Assembly: GCF_900106925.1 (NCBI RefSeq)
Contig: NZ_FNNZ01000017.1
Coordinates: forward strand, 48,356-112,355
Origin: Thiocapsa roseopersicina
GTDB lineage: Bacteria > Pseudomonadota > Gammaproteobacteria > Chromatiales > Chromatiaceae
DNA length: 64,000 bases
Direction: 5' to 3'
A program made the translations under genes and the position numbers. Of this stretch, positions 47,771 to 55,641 are shown one piece after another (the first letter of the stretch is position 1; each line of letters starts with the position of its first letter). The notes under the pieces were generated by a model, which made no database searches, was not told the origin of the DNA, and saw only the letters and a list, made by a program, of their open reading frames with translations.

Positions 47771-48241
47771 ATGACCATGACGACGGACAATCAAGATTCT
47801 GATTTAAATAGCGAAGCCTTCTGGGATGCCGCCGGATTCGCGACGCGCCTGGCGCGGGCCAAGGGTGTGCTGTCCACGAATGCGTTCGCACAAAAGTGCG
47901 GTATCTCCGAGAGCATCTTCCGCAAGTACCTCGCGGGCATGAGTGTTCCCGGGGCGGACAAGCTGGTCGATATCGCCCGCGTGGCCGGCGTGTCCCTGCT
48001 CTGGTTGGCGACCGGACAGGGGCGTCCCGAAGACGGGACGGACGCGATGGTCCGGGGTCCGGTCGACGTGACTTTGCTCGAAACCCTTCTCGAGTCGGTC
48101 GAAGCCGGACTCGACGAAATCGGCTCAACCTTGGCCCCCGCAAAGAAGGCCAAGCTGGTCGCGGCGCTCTACAGCCTCTATCGCAGCAGCGAGGATGTCC
48201 GCAAGGCGCCGGTGTTGGAGCTCGTCAGGCTGGCGAGCTGA
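47771..48241 (+). CDS. XRE-type helix-turn-helix regulator
   Basis: A 156-residue regulator. The N-terminal HTH is FATRLARAKGVLSTNAFAQKCGISESIFRKYLAGMSVPGADKLVDIARVAGVSLLWLATGQ (about 23-84), typical of phage and element repressors. The C-terminal 70 residues are helical, with no LexA-like peptidase motifs. It is divergent from the FlhDC-like operon and is the likely repressor of those genes. ATG 47771 is chosen with the intergenic palindromes upstream. Confidence 0.85.
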   Translation: MTMTTDNQDSDLNSEAFWDAAGFATRLARAKGVLSTNAFAQKCGISESIFRKYLAGMSVPGADKLVDIARVAGVSLLWLATGQGRPEDGTDAMVRGPVDVTLLETLLESVEAGLDEIGSTLAPAKKAKLVAALYSLYRSSEDVRKAPVLELVRLAS

Positions 48242-48392
48242 GCGTGACCGAGTTCACGGTTCCGCGAATTCACCCCGGAATAACGGTCGCACGACGCGTT
48301 TTTGCGTTGACCCGGTCGATGCATCAAGCGACGATCCGACGCGTGCGACGCAATGTACAGACTTCGGATCACGGAACAGCGGAGGTTTATCG

Positions 48393-48794
48393 ATGGTTGA
48401 GAACAGAGATGAAATCCGTTCGACAATTCGCGGGATCATGGGCGACAGCGTGCCCAAGCCGAGGCCGTCGGAGGCGGCGATGCCCGCGTTGAGCATCGAT
48501 ATCGGCGGCATCAATCTCAAGAACGAGAACGCATTCGAACACGCGCATGCGGATCGCCCGATCGATCCTCCCCTCATGGCGGCCGCGCCGTCGGCCGTTC
48601 GACTGTGCCATCGACAGCAACTCGGGGTGATGCGGATGCTCGGCATTGTTCTGATGTTTGCCGCCATCGCCCCGCTCTACGTGGTTCAGTTCCTGTCCGT
48701 CCCGCACGACGACATCATCCTGACCGTCGGGTTTGTCGTGCTGATCTTGAGTCTGATCAGTTTCACGATTGCGTCGATGCTCGAGGCCTCCTGA
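48393..48794 (+). CDS. Small membrane protein of unknown function
   Basis: A 133-residue protein with two C-terminal hydrophobic segments at about residues 82-102 (LGIVLMFAAIAPLYVVQFL) and 109-129 (ILTVGFVVLILSLISFTI). The first 75 residues are soluble and charged. ATG 48393 has GGAGG at 48381-48385. No domain is recognised. It sits between two regulators of the accessory region and could be an accessory or exclusion-type protein; no evidence decides. Confidence 0.65.
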   Translation: MVENRDEIRSTIRGIMGDSVPKPRPSEAAMPALSIDIGGINLKNENAFEHAHADRPIDPPLMAAAPSAVRLCHRQQLGVMRMLGIVLMFAAIAPLYVVQFLSVPHDDIILTVGFVVLILSLISFTIASMLEAS

Positions 48795-49312
48795 TCCGAG
48801 GACGGCTGCTCGTGCGCGAGCGGCCACGTCTCTGCGGAAACGCACCGACCGCTGCCGACGCAGCGCGGTCGATACGGTGTACCCGCACGGCCGCGCGGGC
48901 CCCCGGCAGGGCCTACCTGCCGGGATCGCGCGGGCGATCGAGCGGTCCGTCAATCCTCGCCGCATGGACCGGCGGAATGCGCCAAGCCCGCGCCAGCCTT
49001 CATCCCCCCGATTCGTCCACGTCTGTGCGGGTGCCGTGCCGCCCCGACGCGCTGCGCCACATTGCTTCCGTTGGCCGATAAGAAACCCAAAACACGCGAA
49101 AGGCGACGAAAAGCGTCATCTTGAGCGGCTTCGCCCCGCATGCGATCGGCCTATCATCTGTTCCGCGTTCGAGGACGCTTTCCGCACCGGCCTAGGTTTC
49201 GGCCACGCTGCCGGCGGGACGATCTCGAGCGCGTTCCATGTCGGCGGCGGCAGCGTCACGGTCTGGCCGGTCCGCGGGCCGGGATATGACAGACAGCGAT
49301 TCGGAGCCCGGA
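48795..49312 (+). other. Intergenic stretch without a recognised gene
   Basis: About 520 bases. A long open frame from 48769 runs through it into the DnaT-like gene but has no supported start and a composition unlike protein until 49534. It presumably holds the promoter for the 49313-50935 replication genes; I see no clear motif. Confidence 0.4.
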
Positions 49313-49537
49313 ATGAACAGCACCATCGGAGGAAACCTCCGTCACCAGCGCCGGCGATCCGGTCGGACCCAAGCCGAGGTGGCCAAGCGCGCCGGGGCCT
49401 CGCAAGACTGGATCTGCCGCATCGAGACCGGCGACGCCAACCCGACCCTCGCCAGTTTGCGCCGCATCGCCCGCGCTCTGGATGTCGATGTGGTGGATCT
49501 GCTGCAACGCCGCCCCGACCAGGGGCGCCCGACATGA
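49313..49537 (+). CDS. Small XRE-type regulator
   Basis: A 74-residue protein that is almost all helix-turn-helix: GGNLRHQRRRSGRTQAEVAKRAGASQDWICRIETGDANPTLASLRRIARALD. This is the single-domain Cro-like form seen in phages and integrative elements. ATG 49313 has GGAG six bases upstream; in-frame alternatives start at 49286 and 49238. Its stop overlaps the next start by four bases (ATGA), so it is coupled to the replication gene. Confidence 0.85.
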   Translation: MNSTIGGNLRHQRRRSGRTQAEVAKRAGASQDWICRIETGDANPTLASLRRIARALDVDVVDLLQRRPDQGRPT

Positions 49538-50271
49538 GCCGAGCGGCACGCGATTGGGCTTGGGACTGCCGCGGACTGACGCCGGCACAGCGCTTGGTCC
49601 TGCTGGCGTTGGCCGAGCATGCCGACGAGGCGGGTGGCTGCTGGCCGTCGTTGTCGCGCCTGGCCGCGCGTGCCGAGGTCGATCGGCGCACCGTCACGCG
49701 CTGTCTGGCGGCACTCGAGGCGCGCGGTCTGATCCACCGCGCGCGCAGCCGGCCGCAGCGCACACTCTATAGCCTTGCGGTTGGCGCATCCCCCACGCAG
49801 GCGCCCGCCCGCGACGAGGAAACGGCGTGGGGGAGCGAACCCATGCCCCTCGACGACGGACGTGCGATCGCCTTGGATCTGCTCGACTCGACGGTGCGCA
49901 ATCCCCGAACCGGGGGCGTCACGCCCCTGGACCGGGGGCAACAGACCCCGAAACGCAGATCCGATCCGGCGCGCCCGATTCCGCCCGACTGGGGACCCGG
50001 TGCCCGGGTCCTGAGTTGGGCCGCCAAGCAGGGCATCGCACGCGACTGGGTCCAGGACCAGGTCGAGGAGTTCGTCGCCTACTGGTCCGACACCGGGTCG
50101 CACCGCACGAGTTGGGACGCCACCTTCATCCAGCGCCTGCAGACCCTGCAGGCCCGCACGACGCAGAGGCCACCGCATGAGCCGACCGGACGACTCGCCG
50201 ACAAAGACTACGCCCGCGGAGCGACCCCGCTCGATCGCATCCCCTGGCTGCTGCCGGCTCATGTCGCTTGA
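49534..50271 (+). CDS. DnaT/replication-O-like helix-turn-helix protein
   Basis: A 245-residue protein with an N-terminal winged-helix of the HTH_36 type: [52 protein letters not shown]. The C terminus (IPPDWGPGARVLSWAAKQGIARDWVQDQVEEFVAYW) matches the DnaT-type DNA-binding region of phage and element primosomal proteins. It is followed by an overlapping DnaC-like loader gene, the standard O/P-type pair. ATG 49534 overlaps the XRE stop. Confidence 0.85.
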   Translation: MSRAARDWAWDCRGLTPAQRLVLLALAEHADEAGGCWPSLSRLAARAEVDRRTVTRCLAALEARGLIHRARSRPQRTLYSLAVGASPTQAPARDEETAWGSEPMPLDDGRAIALDLLDSTVRNPRTGGVTPLDRGQQTPKRRSDPARPIPPDWGPGARVLSWAAKQGIARDWVQDQVEEFVAYWSDTGSHRTSWDATFIQRLQTLQARTTQRPPHEPTGRLADKDYARGATPLDRIPWLLPAHVA

Positions 50272-50935
50272 GGAGTTGGCGGAGCACGGACGCCGCGAGA
50301 TCCGACAACTCCTCGCCGCTCGCCGGGACGAGGCGCAACGCCGGCTCGAATCGGCCGTCGGACGCTGCGGAATCCCCCCTCGCTTTCGCGCGAAGACCTT
50401 CGAGAGCTATCGGGCCACGACGCCGGAGCAGCGGCAGGCCTTGAGGGTCTGTCGCAGCTACGCGGCGCGCTTTGCGGCCGGCGCCCGTCACGGCGATAGC
50501 CTGCTCCTGCTCGGCGGTCCCGGCACCGGCAAGACCCATCTCGCCTGTGCCATCCTCGCGGGTGTGATCCGGGCCGGCCACACGGGGCTGTTCATGTCCG
50601 TCCCGGCCGCGCTGCGCACGGTGCGCGACACCTACGCGACGCGGGCGGCGTGCTCGGAAAGCGAGGCGCTGGCCATGCTGACCGACCCCGACCTGCTGGT
50701 GCTCGACGAGGTCGGACTGACGATCGGCAGTGACGATAAACGCCGCGCGATGCTGTTCGACGTGCTCGATACCCGCTATGCGAACCTGCGTGCCACGATC
50801 CTGATCGGCAACCTGACCGACGAGGAGATGGAGCGTTACCTCGGCGAGCGGATCATGGACCGGCTCTGCGAAGGCGACTCCGCCGTGGTGTCCTTCACCT
50901 GGCAGAGTTATCGCCGCAGCGGCGGTGCGGTTTGA
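50177..50935 (+). CDS. DnaC-like helicase loader ATPase
   Basis: A 252-residue AAA+ ATPase related to DnaC and IstB. Walker A GGPGTGKT is at 113-120, Walker B LLVLDE at 173-178, and a sensor-like LIGNL follows. The N terminus carries DnaC-like helical residues. It probably loads the replicative helicase at an element origin with the DnaT-like protein. GTG/ATG choices: ATG 50177 with a GAGG site, overlapping the previous gene by 95 bases; ATG 50261 is a shorter alternative. Confidence 0.85.
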   Translation: MSRPDDSPTKTTPAERPRSIASPGCCRLMSLEELAEHGRREIRQLLAARRDEAQRRLESAVGRCGIPPRFRAKTFESYRATTPEQRQALRVCRSYAARFAAGARHGDSLLLLGGPGTGKTHLACAILAGVIRAGHTGLFMSVPAALRTVRDTYATRAACSESEALAMLTDPDLLVLDEVGLTIGSDDKRRAMLFDVLDTRYANLRATILIGNLTDEEMERYLGERIMDRLCEGDSAVVSFTWQSYRRSGGAV

Positions 50936-51266
50936 TGCGCTCCATCGGGCACGTACGGTTGCGGATCTTGTCGGGGAGGTGATTCACGCTGTCGCACGGA
51001 GGTCGCTTCGGGAGCCGCCGGCCGTGCAACGCTCTACGGGTGCATGATGCACGTCGGCCTACGTGCTCCGACCGTCTGTCGTGGCGGAACGCGTGGCCTC
51101 GATCGCTGCCGCGTCGATAGACGCGCTCGTGCATCTCCTCCGGCAAACCCAGGCTGCCGTACAGCGCGTTCATACCGCCGAAGAGCAAGCCGATCCGGCG
51201 CTTCAGGTCTTCCAAATCGTCGAGCGTGAGGTCATGGATCCATGTCTCGTCGGTCGAAGCATTCAT
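50895..51266 (-). CDS. Possible small gene downstream of umuC
   Basis: From ATG 51266 the first 50 residues look like protein: MNASTDETWIHDLTLDDLEDLKRRIG, then LLFGGMNALYGSLGLPEEMHERVYR. The following 70 are arginine-rich, unlike protein, and overlap the end of the DnaC-like gene. It is 47 bases after the umuC stop on the same strand. It may be a truncated or frameshifted gene in the umuDC operon. No ribosome site is obvious. Confidence 0.35.
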   Translation of the reverse strand: MNASTDETWIHDLTLDDLEDLKRRIGLLFGGMNALYGSLGLPEEMHERVYRRGSDRGHAFRHDRRSEHVGRRASCTRRALHGRRLPKRPPCDSVNHLPDKIRNRTCPMERIKPHRRCGDNSAR

Positions 51267-51312
51267 GCGGGGGTCGGCGCGCCAAAAGGAACACGACCGG
51301 ATCCATCCCGAT

Positions 51313-52587
51313 TCAACACCGCACCACCGCCAACTCATCCCACCGCGTGGTGTAGTGCGGCGAGCGAATGGACTGGCGCATCGCCCAAGGCTTGTTGAGA
51401 CCGGCGCCGCCCAGGACCAGTGTACCCCGACCGTAGCTGCGGTTGATCCGGTCCATGACGGCCATGAGCCGCTCGCCTCGGTCCCGGCGGCCGGGATCGC
51501 CGAAGAGGTCGCCTTGGCGCTCGCCGGCGGGGCTCAGGGCAAGCAGTGCAACGCCGGCTTTGGCATAACGGAAACCCGGACGGTAGAGCCGGCGCAGACC
51601 ATGCCGGGCAGTTCGGGCGAGCCTGCGGGTATCGGCCGCGGGCTCGCGCAGCGGCAGGACCAGACTGTTGCTGTACTGCGGCTCGTCGCTGCGGAACAGA
51701 TTGGTGCGGATCATCACCGACACCATTCCCGCCTCGCTCTGCTGCGCGCGGAGCTTCTCGGCGGCACGCGCCACATAGGTCGTCACCGCCTCGCCCAACG
51801 TCTCGAACGTGGTGACCGGCATGCCGAAGGAGCGCGAGCACTGGATCTGCTGCTTATCCGGCGTGACGTCCTCCACGTCGAGACAGGGCACGCCGCGCAA
51901 CTCCAAGGCCGTGCGCGCGAGCACGACCGAGAAATGCGTGCGCAACCACGCGCTGTCGGCCTGCTTGAGCGCGAGGGCGGTGGTCACCCCGAGCGCAGTC
52001 AGACGCGCGGCAATACGTGGTCCGACGCCCCAGATGTCGCCGACCGGGATCTCGGCGAGTCGGCGATCGAGGTCCACCTCGGACAGGGTCGCCAGATCGC
52101 ACACGCCATCCCCGTCCGCATCCTGCTTGGCCAGCCTGTTGGCGAGCTTGGCGAGGGTCTTGGTCGGGCCGAGTCCGACGCACACGGGCAGTCCGGTCCA
52201 GCGCGGTACGGTGGCCCGGATGCCGTGCGCGATCGCCGACGGGTCCGCCAGCCCGGTCAGATCGAGGAAGCATTCGTCGATCGAATAGACCTCCTGACGC
52301 GGTGCGAAGCGCGCCAACAACCGCATCACCCGGTTGCTCATGTCGGCATACAGGGCATAGTTGCTCGACAAGGCGCTCACCGGCCGTGCCCCGTCGAGAC
52401 GCAGCCGCACCTGAAACCAGGGCTCGCCCATGGCAATCCCGAGCGCCTTCGCCTCGCGCGAGCGCGCCACCACGCAGCCGTCATTGTTGGAGAGCACCAC
52501 CACCGCACGGCCGAGGAGATCTGGGCGAAACACCTGCTCGCAGGAGGCATAGAAGCTGTTGCAGTCCACCAGGGCAAGGATCGCCAT
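51313..52587 (-). CDS. umuC: UmuC-like Y-family DNA polymerase (Pol V catalytic subunit)
   Basis: Translesion DNA polymerase of 424 residues, full length for UmuC. Motif [10 protein letters not shown] is at residues 8-17, the palm motif [12 protein letters not shown] is near 100-112, and the thumb and little-finger region ends with [13 protein letters not shown] sequence. The gene starts two bases after the umuD stop, so the two are one operon. Such umuDC operons are common on plasmids and integrative elements. An intact catalytic core suggests it is functional. Confidence 0.95.
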   Translation of the reverse strand: MAILALVDCNSFYASCEQVFRPDLLGRAVVVLSNNDGCVVARSREAKALGIAMGEPWFQVRLRLDGARPVSALSSNYALYADMSNRVMRLLARFAPRQEVYSIDECFLDLTGLADPSAIAHGIRATVPRWTGLPVCVGLGPTKTLAKLANRLAKQDADGDGVCDLATLSEVDLDRRLAEIPVGDIWGVGPRIAARLTALGVTTALALKQADSAWLRTHFSVVLARTALELRGVPCLDVEDVTPDKQQIQCSRSFGMPVTTFETLGEAVTTYVARAAEKLRAQQSEAGMVSVMIRTNLFRSDEPQYSNSLVLPLREPAADTRRLARTARHGLRRLYRPGFRYAKAGVALLALSPAGERQGDLFGDPGRRDRGERLMAVMDRINRSYGRGTLVLGGAGLNKPWAMRQSIRSPHYTTRWDELAVVRC

Positions 52588-52588
52588 C

Positions 52589-53164
52589 TCAGACGCTCTT
52601 GATGACGCGGGTCACTACTCCCCAAACCGACAGCTCTTGACCCTCGCTCAGCAGGATCGGCGGATAGTCCGGGTGCGCGGCTTCCAGCGCGATGCGTCCG
52701 TCGCGACGATGCAGGCGCTTGACCGTGAATTCGCCGTCGACCACGGCCACAACAATGCGCCCGTGGGCGGGCTCGAGTGCCCGGTCGACCACCAAGACAT
52801 CCCCGTCGTCGATTCCCGCCTCGCTCATCGAGAGACCGCTGACGCGCAGCAGGAAGGTGGCCTCGGCGTTGGGGGCGAGCAGCGCGTTGAGATCGATCGC
52901 TTCCTCTTGATCGTCCTCGGCCGGCGACGGAAATCCGGCCCGCACCGGCCACACCATTCGCGCGAGCCGGCGCGGCGGCGGGATGGCCGATGCCTGCGGC
53001 CGACCGAGGAGCACGGCACCGGTGCCGTCGGCGCGCGGCGGGAGTGCGTCGAGATAAGCGCGCACGGCCTCCACCCGACTCTCCGGCACGCGCATGACCC
53101 GGGTCGGCTCGCGATAGCGCCCGGTGCCGCTGGGGCGTCCGCGGCCTCGTGCTGGGTTGGACAT
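52589..53164 (-). CDS. umuD: UmuD-like self-cleaving protein with long N terminus
   Basis: A 191-residue S24 peptidase-fold protein that is cleaved upon SOS to activate Pol V. The predicted cleavage is A76-G77 (VRAGFPSP), with catalytic Ser112 (SGLSM) and Lys149 (GEFTVKRL); the Ser-Lys spacing of 37 and cleavage-to-Ser spacing of 35 match E. coli UmuD. The N-terminal arm of 76 residues is much longer than the 24 in E. coli, with an [17 protein letters not shown] basic segment. ATG 53164 has GAGG seven bases upstream. A perfect palindrome lies just before it. Confidence 0.92.
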   Translation of the reverse strand: MSNPARGRGRPSGTGRYREPTRVMRVPESRVEAVRAYLDALPPRADGTGAVLLGRPQASAIPPPRRLARMVWPVRAGFPSPAEDDQEEAIDLNALLAPNAEATFLLRVSGLSMSEAGIDDGDVLVVDRALEPAHGRIVVAVVDGEFTVKRLHRRDGRIALEAAHPDYPPILLSEGQELSVWGVVTRVIKSV

Positions 53165-53183
53165 GAGCATACCTCGCATCGAG

Positions 53184-53202
53184 AATTATCGTAACGATAA
53201 TT
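53184..53202. promoter_or_regulatory. Perfect 19-bp palindrome, likely umuDC operator
   Basis: AATTATCGT-A-ACGATAATT is a 9-bp inverted repeat about one base, 19 bp upstream of the umuD start codon. It overlaps the expected promoter or leader. It does not match the gammaproteobacterial LexA site CTGT-N8-ACAG. It may bind a dedicated regulator or a divergent LexA. Confidence 0.6.
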
Positions 53203-53437
53203 CATGCGGACGCGAGCGTCCATGGGGCAGAGGCCCGATGGGCCGGATCTCCGGCCGGTGACGTCAAGCCATGTCCCTATCCGTGACCGCCGGTATCGGA
53301 GACGATGCGAAGGGTAAGTACGGCAGTTCCACCAAGCGTTATCGATCCGGCAAACGGGCCATCGACTAGCGGAGCAGATGACGACACGGTTGGAGTGTTT
53401 GCTGTCTTTGTCGAAACACCGCGCGTCGCCAAGGATG

Positions 53438-53791
53438 TCATGCCAGCCCGGTCGGATCGAGCCCGCCGAGATCGATCCCGAGCGTTACGCGCACCCGATT
53501 CCTCAACGGCACCCAATCGGCCTCGTCAAGCCCCGCGGTGATCCCGAGACGCCGCAGATTGGCGCGCAAGTCCGACTCGCTTCCCATGTGCAGGGCGTTG
53601 CCTCGAAGACATTGTATTATATGACGATCGACGACTTCGACGACTTCGACGACTTCGACGACTTCGACGACTTCGACGACTTCGACGACTTCGACGACTT
53701 CGACGACTTCGACGACTTCGACGAGATCGGCAATCGAGGAATGGGAACGAACCTCGGGACCTTGAACAAGACGTTCCGCTCCTGCGTCTGG
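53438..53791 (-). pseudogene. Open reading fragment interrupted by a tandem repeat
   Basis: A minus-strand frame is open for 117 codons between stops, with no ATG, GTG or TTG before an internal ATG at 53587. The part downstream of the repeat (NALHMGSESDLRANLRRLG, then ITAGLDEADWVPLRNRVRV) looks like real protein, ending LGGLDPTGLA. The repeat itself would read as Val-Glu-Val units. It may be the tail of a gene invaded by the repeat. The family is not recognised. Confidence 0.3.
53630..53719 (+). repeat. Tandem 9-bp repeat, 10 copies of GACGACTTC
   Basis: Ten perfect tandem copies of GACGACTTC occupy 53630-53719. The plus strand reads as Asp-Asp-Phe repeats in one frame and the minus strand as Val-Glu-Val. 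Perfect identity of units implies recent expansion by slippage. Confidence 0.95.
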
Positions 53792-53793
53792 TC

Positions 53794-54290
53794 ATGCGCG
53801 CTGTAGGCGCGGGCATGTCTCGCGTGGCGCTCGCGAGCGCAACGGCGCTCCTTGGCGTAGGCCGCGGGGCGGCGGCGCGCCTCCCGGCCAGCGCTCGGCC
53901 TTCCTCGGCGACGTCTCCCAGCTGGAGCCGGGCACGGGCGACGAGCCGTCGCTTCTCTACATCAGCTCCACAGCCGACTCCGCTGCGTACGAGAGGGTCG
54001 TGATCGACCCGGTGACCGTCCGGCACGGGAGCAGATCGCCCATGGCCCGCCTACCTGAAGCGGAGTTCCGTGCGCTCGCCGATCGTGGGCGGGTATGGAC
54101 GAAGCTCGACCTCGCGCGAACGCAGGGTGCGATCGCGGACACGACCGGATATCTCGGCGCCGACACGCTCGCGTTCCGGTACGGCGCGCTCGAGTTGGAG
54201 ATCGTGGACGCCGTCACCGGGAGGTGCTTGGTCTCGGAGGAGAGGGTGAGAGCCCTGCGCGGGTCGGGCTTCGGCCCAGACCGACCATGA
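53794..54290 (+). pseudogene. DUF3313-type lipoprotein gene with a frameshift
   Basis: The start at ATG 53794 (or M8) gives a signal-like MSRVALASATALLGVG, but the expected lipobox cysteine is missing and the frame then fails. The rest of the protein is read in the -1 frame: SAFLGDVSQLEPG, LLYISSTADSAAYERVVIDPVTV, then the C-terminal ADTLAFRYGALELEIVDAVTG, all typical of DUF3313 outer-membrane lipoproteins. One inserted or lost base in the G/C run around 53855-53880 would restore it. The final stop overlaps the glycoamylase start (ATGA). Confidence 0.75.
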
Positions 54291-55428
54291 GCGACCGGTC
54301 CCGGAACGGCGACGACCTGAACCGCCAGTCGACGGAGGAGGATCTCATCCGCCTACAGGCGACAACCTTACTGTACTATCTGCACGAGTCCAACCCGGCC
54401 AACGGCCTGATCCGCGACAAGACGAATCCGTCCGCTTCCTGGACATGAAGACCGGCCGCCGCGTGCGGCAGTGCGAGCTGTCGACGATCGATTCCGCCTT
54501 CCTCTTCGCCGGCATGCTCACCTGCGCCGCCTACTTCGATGCCGACACCCAAGAGGAACGGGAGATCCGTCATCTCGTCGACGAACTCTATGGCCGCGCC
54601 AATTGGCAGTGGGCGCTGAGCGGAGGCGCCGCGGTGTCCCACGGCTGGCGTCCGGAGACCGGCTTCATTCCGCATACCTGGCGCGGCTACGACGAAGCGT
54701 TGCTGGTTTATCTGCATGGTCTCGGCTCGCCGACCTTTCCTTTGCCGCCGGAGAGCTACACGGCGTATTGCTCGACGTACCGGTGGAAGCAAATCTACGG
54801 TCGCGAGCTGCTCTACTCGGGGCTGCTGTTCACCCACCAGCTCTCGCATCTCTGGATCGACTTTCGCGGCATCCGCGACGCGTTTATGCGCGAGCACGGC
54901 AGCGATTACTTCGAGAACGGCCGTTAGGCCACTTTCGTCCAACAGGAGTACGGGCGGCGCAATCCGCTTGAGTTCGCCGGCCATGGCGAGCACTGCTGGG
55001 GGATCGCGGCGACGGACGGCCCCGGCTTCGAGACGCGTCGCATGAACGGCATCGAGCGACAGTTCTACGGCTACTACGCGCGCGGTGCGCCCTACGGTCC
55101 CGATGACGGCTCCATCGCGCCGTGGGTCGTGGTGGCGTCGCTGCCGTTCGCTCCGGAGATCGTGATTCCCACCGTCCGCGCCATGGTGCGGCTCGATCTC
55201 GACGCCGAGAAGCGCTACGGCTTTAAGCCGTCGTTCAACCAGACCTGTGCGGTGCCCGAGAGCCCGACCGGCTGGTGGGTAACTCCCTACCACTTCGGCA
55301 TCGACCAGGGGCCGATCATCCTGATGATCGAGAACTACCGCACCGGCCTGATCTGGAACCTGATGCGCCGATGCCCCTACGTGGTCGCCGGATTGCGCCG
55401 TGCCGGCTTTGTGGACCGGTGGCTCTGA
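54287..55428 (+). pseudogene. Glycoamylase-family (PF10091) gene with deletion and nonsense codon
   Basis: This reads as three pieces of one gene. The first (54287-54448) has the family start LQATTLLYYLHESNPANGLIRDKT. It is joined at the shared GCTTCC to a second piece in another frame, FLDMKTGRRVRQCELSTIDSAFLFAG (54445 on), so roughly 75-100 codons are missing. The second piece contains GFIPHTWRGYDEALLVYLHGLGSPTFP, then HLWIDFRGIRDAFM, and stops at TAG 54925-54927. The same frame resumes with ATFVQQEYGRRNPL and SLPFAPEIVIPTVRAM to the natural end MRRCPYVVAGLRRAGF. The enzyme family cleaves glucans. Dead gene. Confidence 0.85.
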
Positions 55429-55641
55429 CCAGCCGGAGAAGCCGTCACCATCTTTCGGACGTCGCCGCGTTCGACAGGACCGTCGGAGGTGCGCGTGTCG
55501 GTCTTGAACCGCTCGACTGAATCTGTTCCCGCGGGTAGGTAGGGCGCTTGCACCAAGGGACAAGCCGCTGCGGTCACGAGTCGGGTATATTACCCGCAGT
55601 CATGACGTCGGTTCCCCTGATCGACCCACTACGCGACGAGG

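Noticed and set aside
46683..48143. 486-codon frame containing the FlhC-like gene
   Set aside because: The upstream part runs antisense to the XRE gene; the true start is ATG 47282, coupled to the FlhD-like gene.
48769..49533. Long upstream extension of the DnaT-like frame
   Set aside because: No supported start, and the composition is unlike protein; the ATG at 49534 overlaps the XRE stop and fits the family.
53378..53806. Plus-strand 142-residue protein with Asp-Asp-Phe repeats
   Set aside because: The frame outside the repeat does not look like protein and has no ribosome site; the repeat is better described as DNA slippage.
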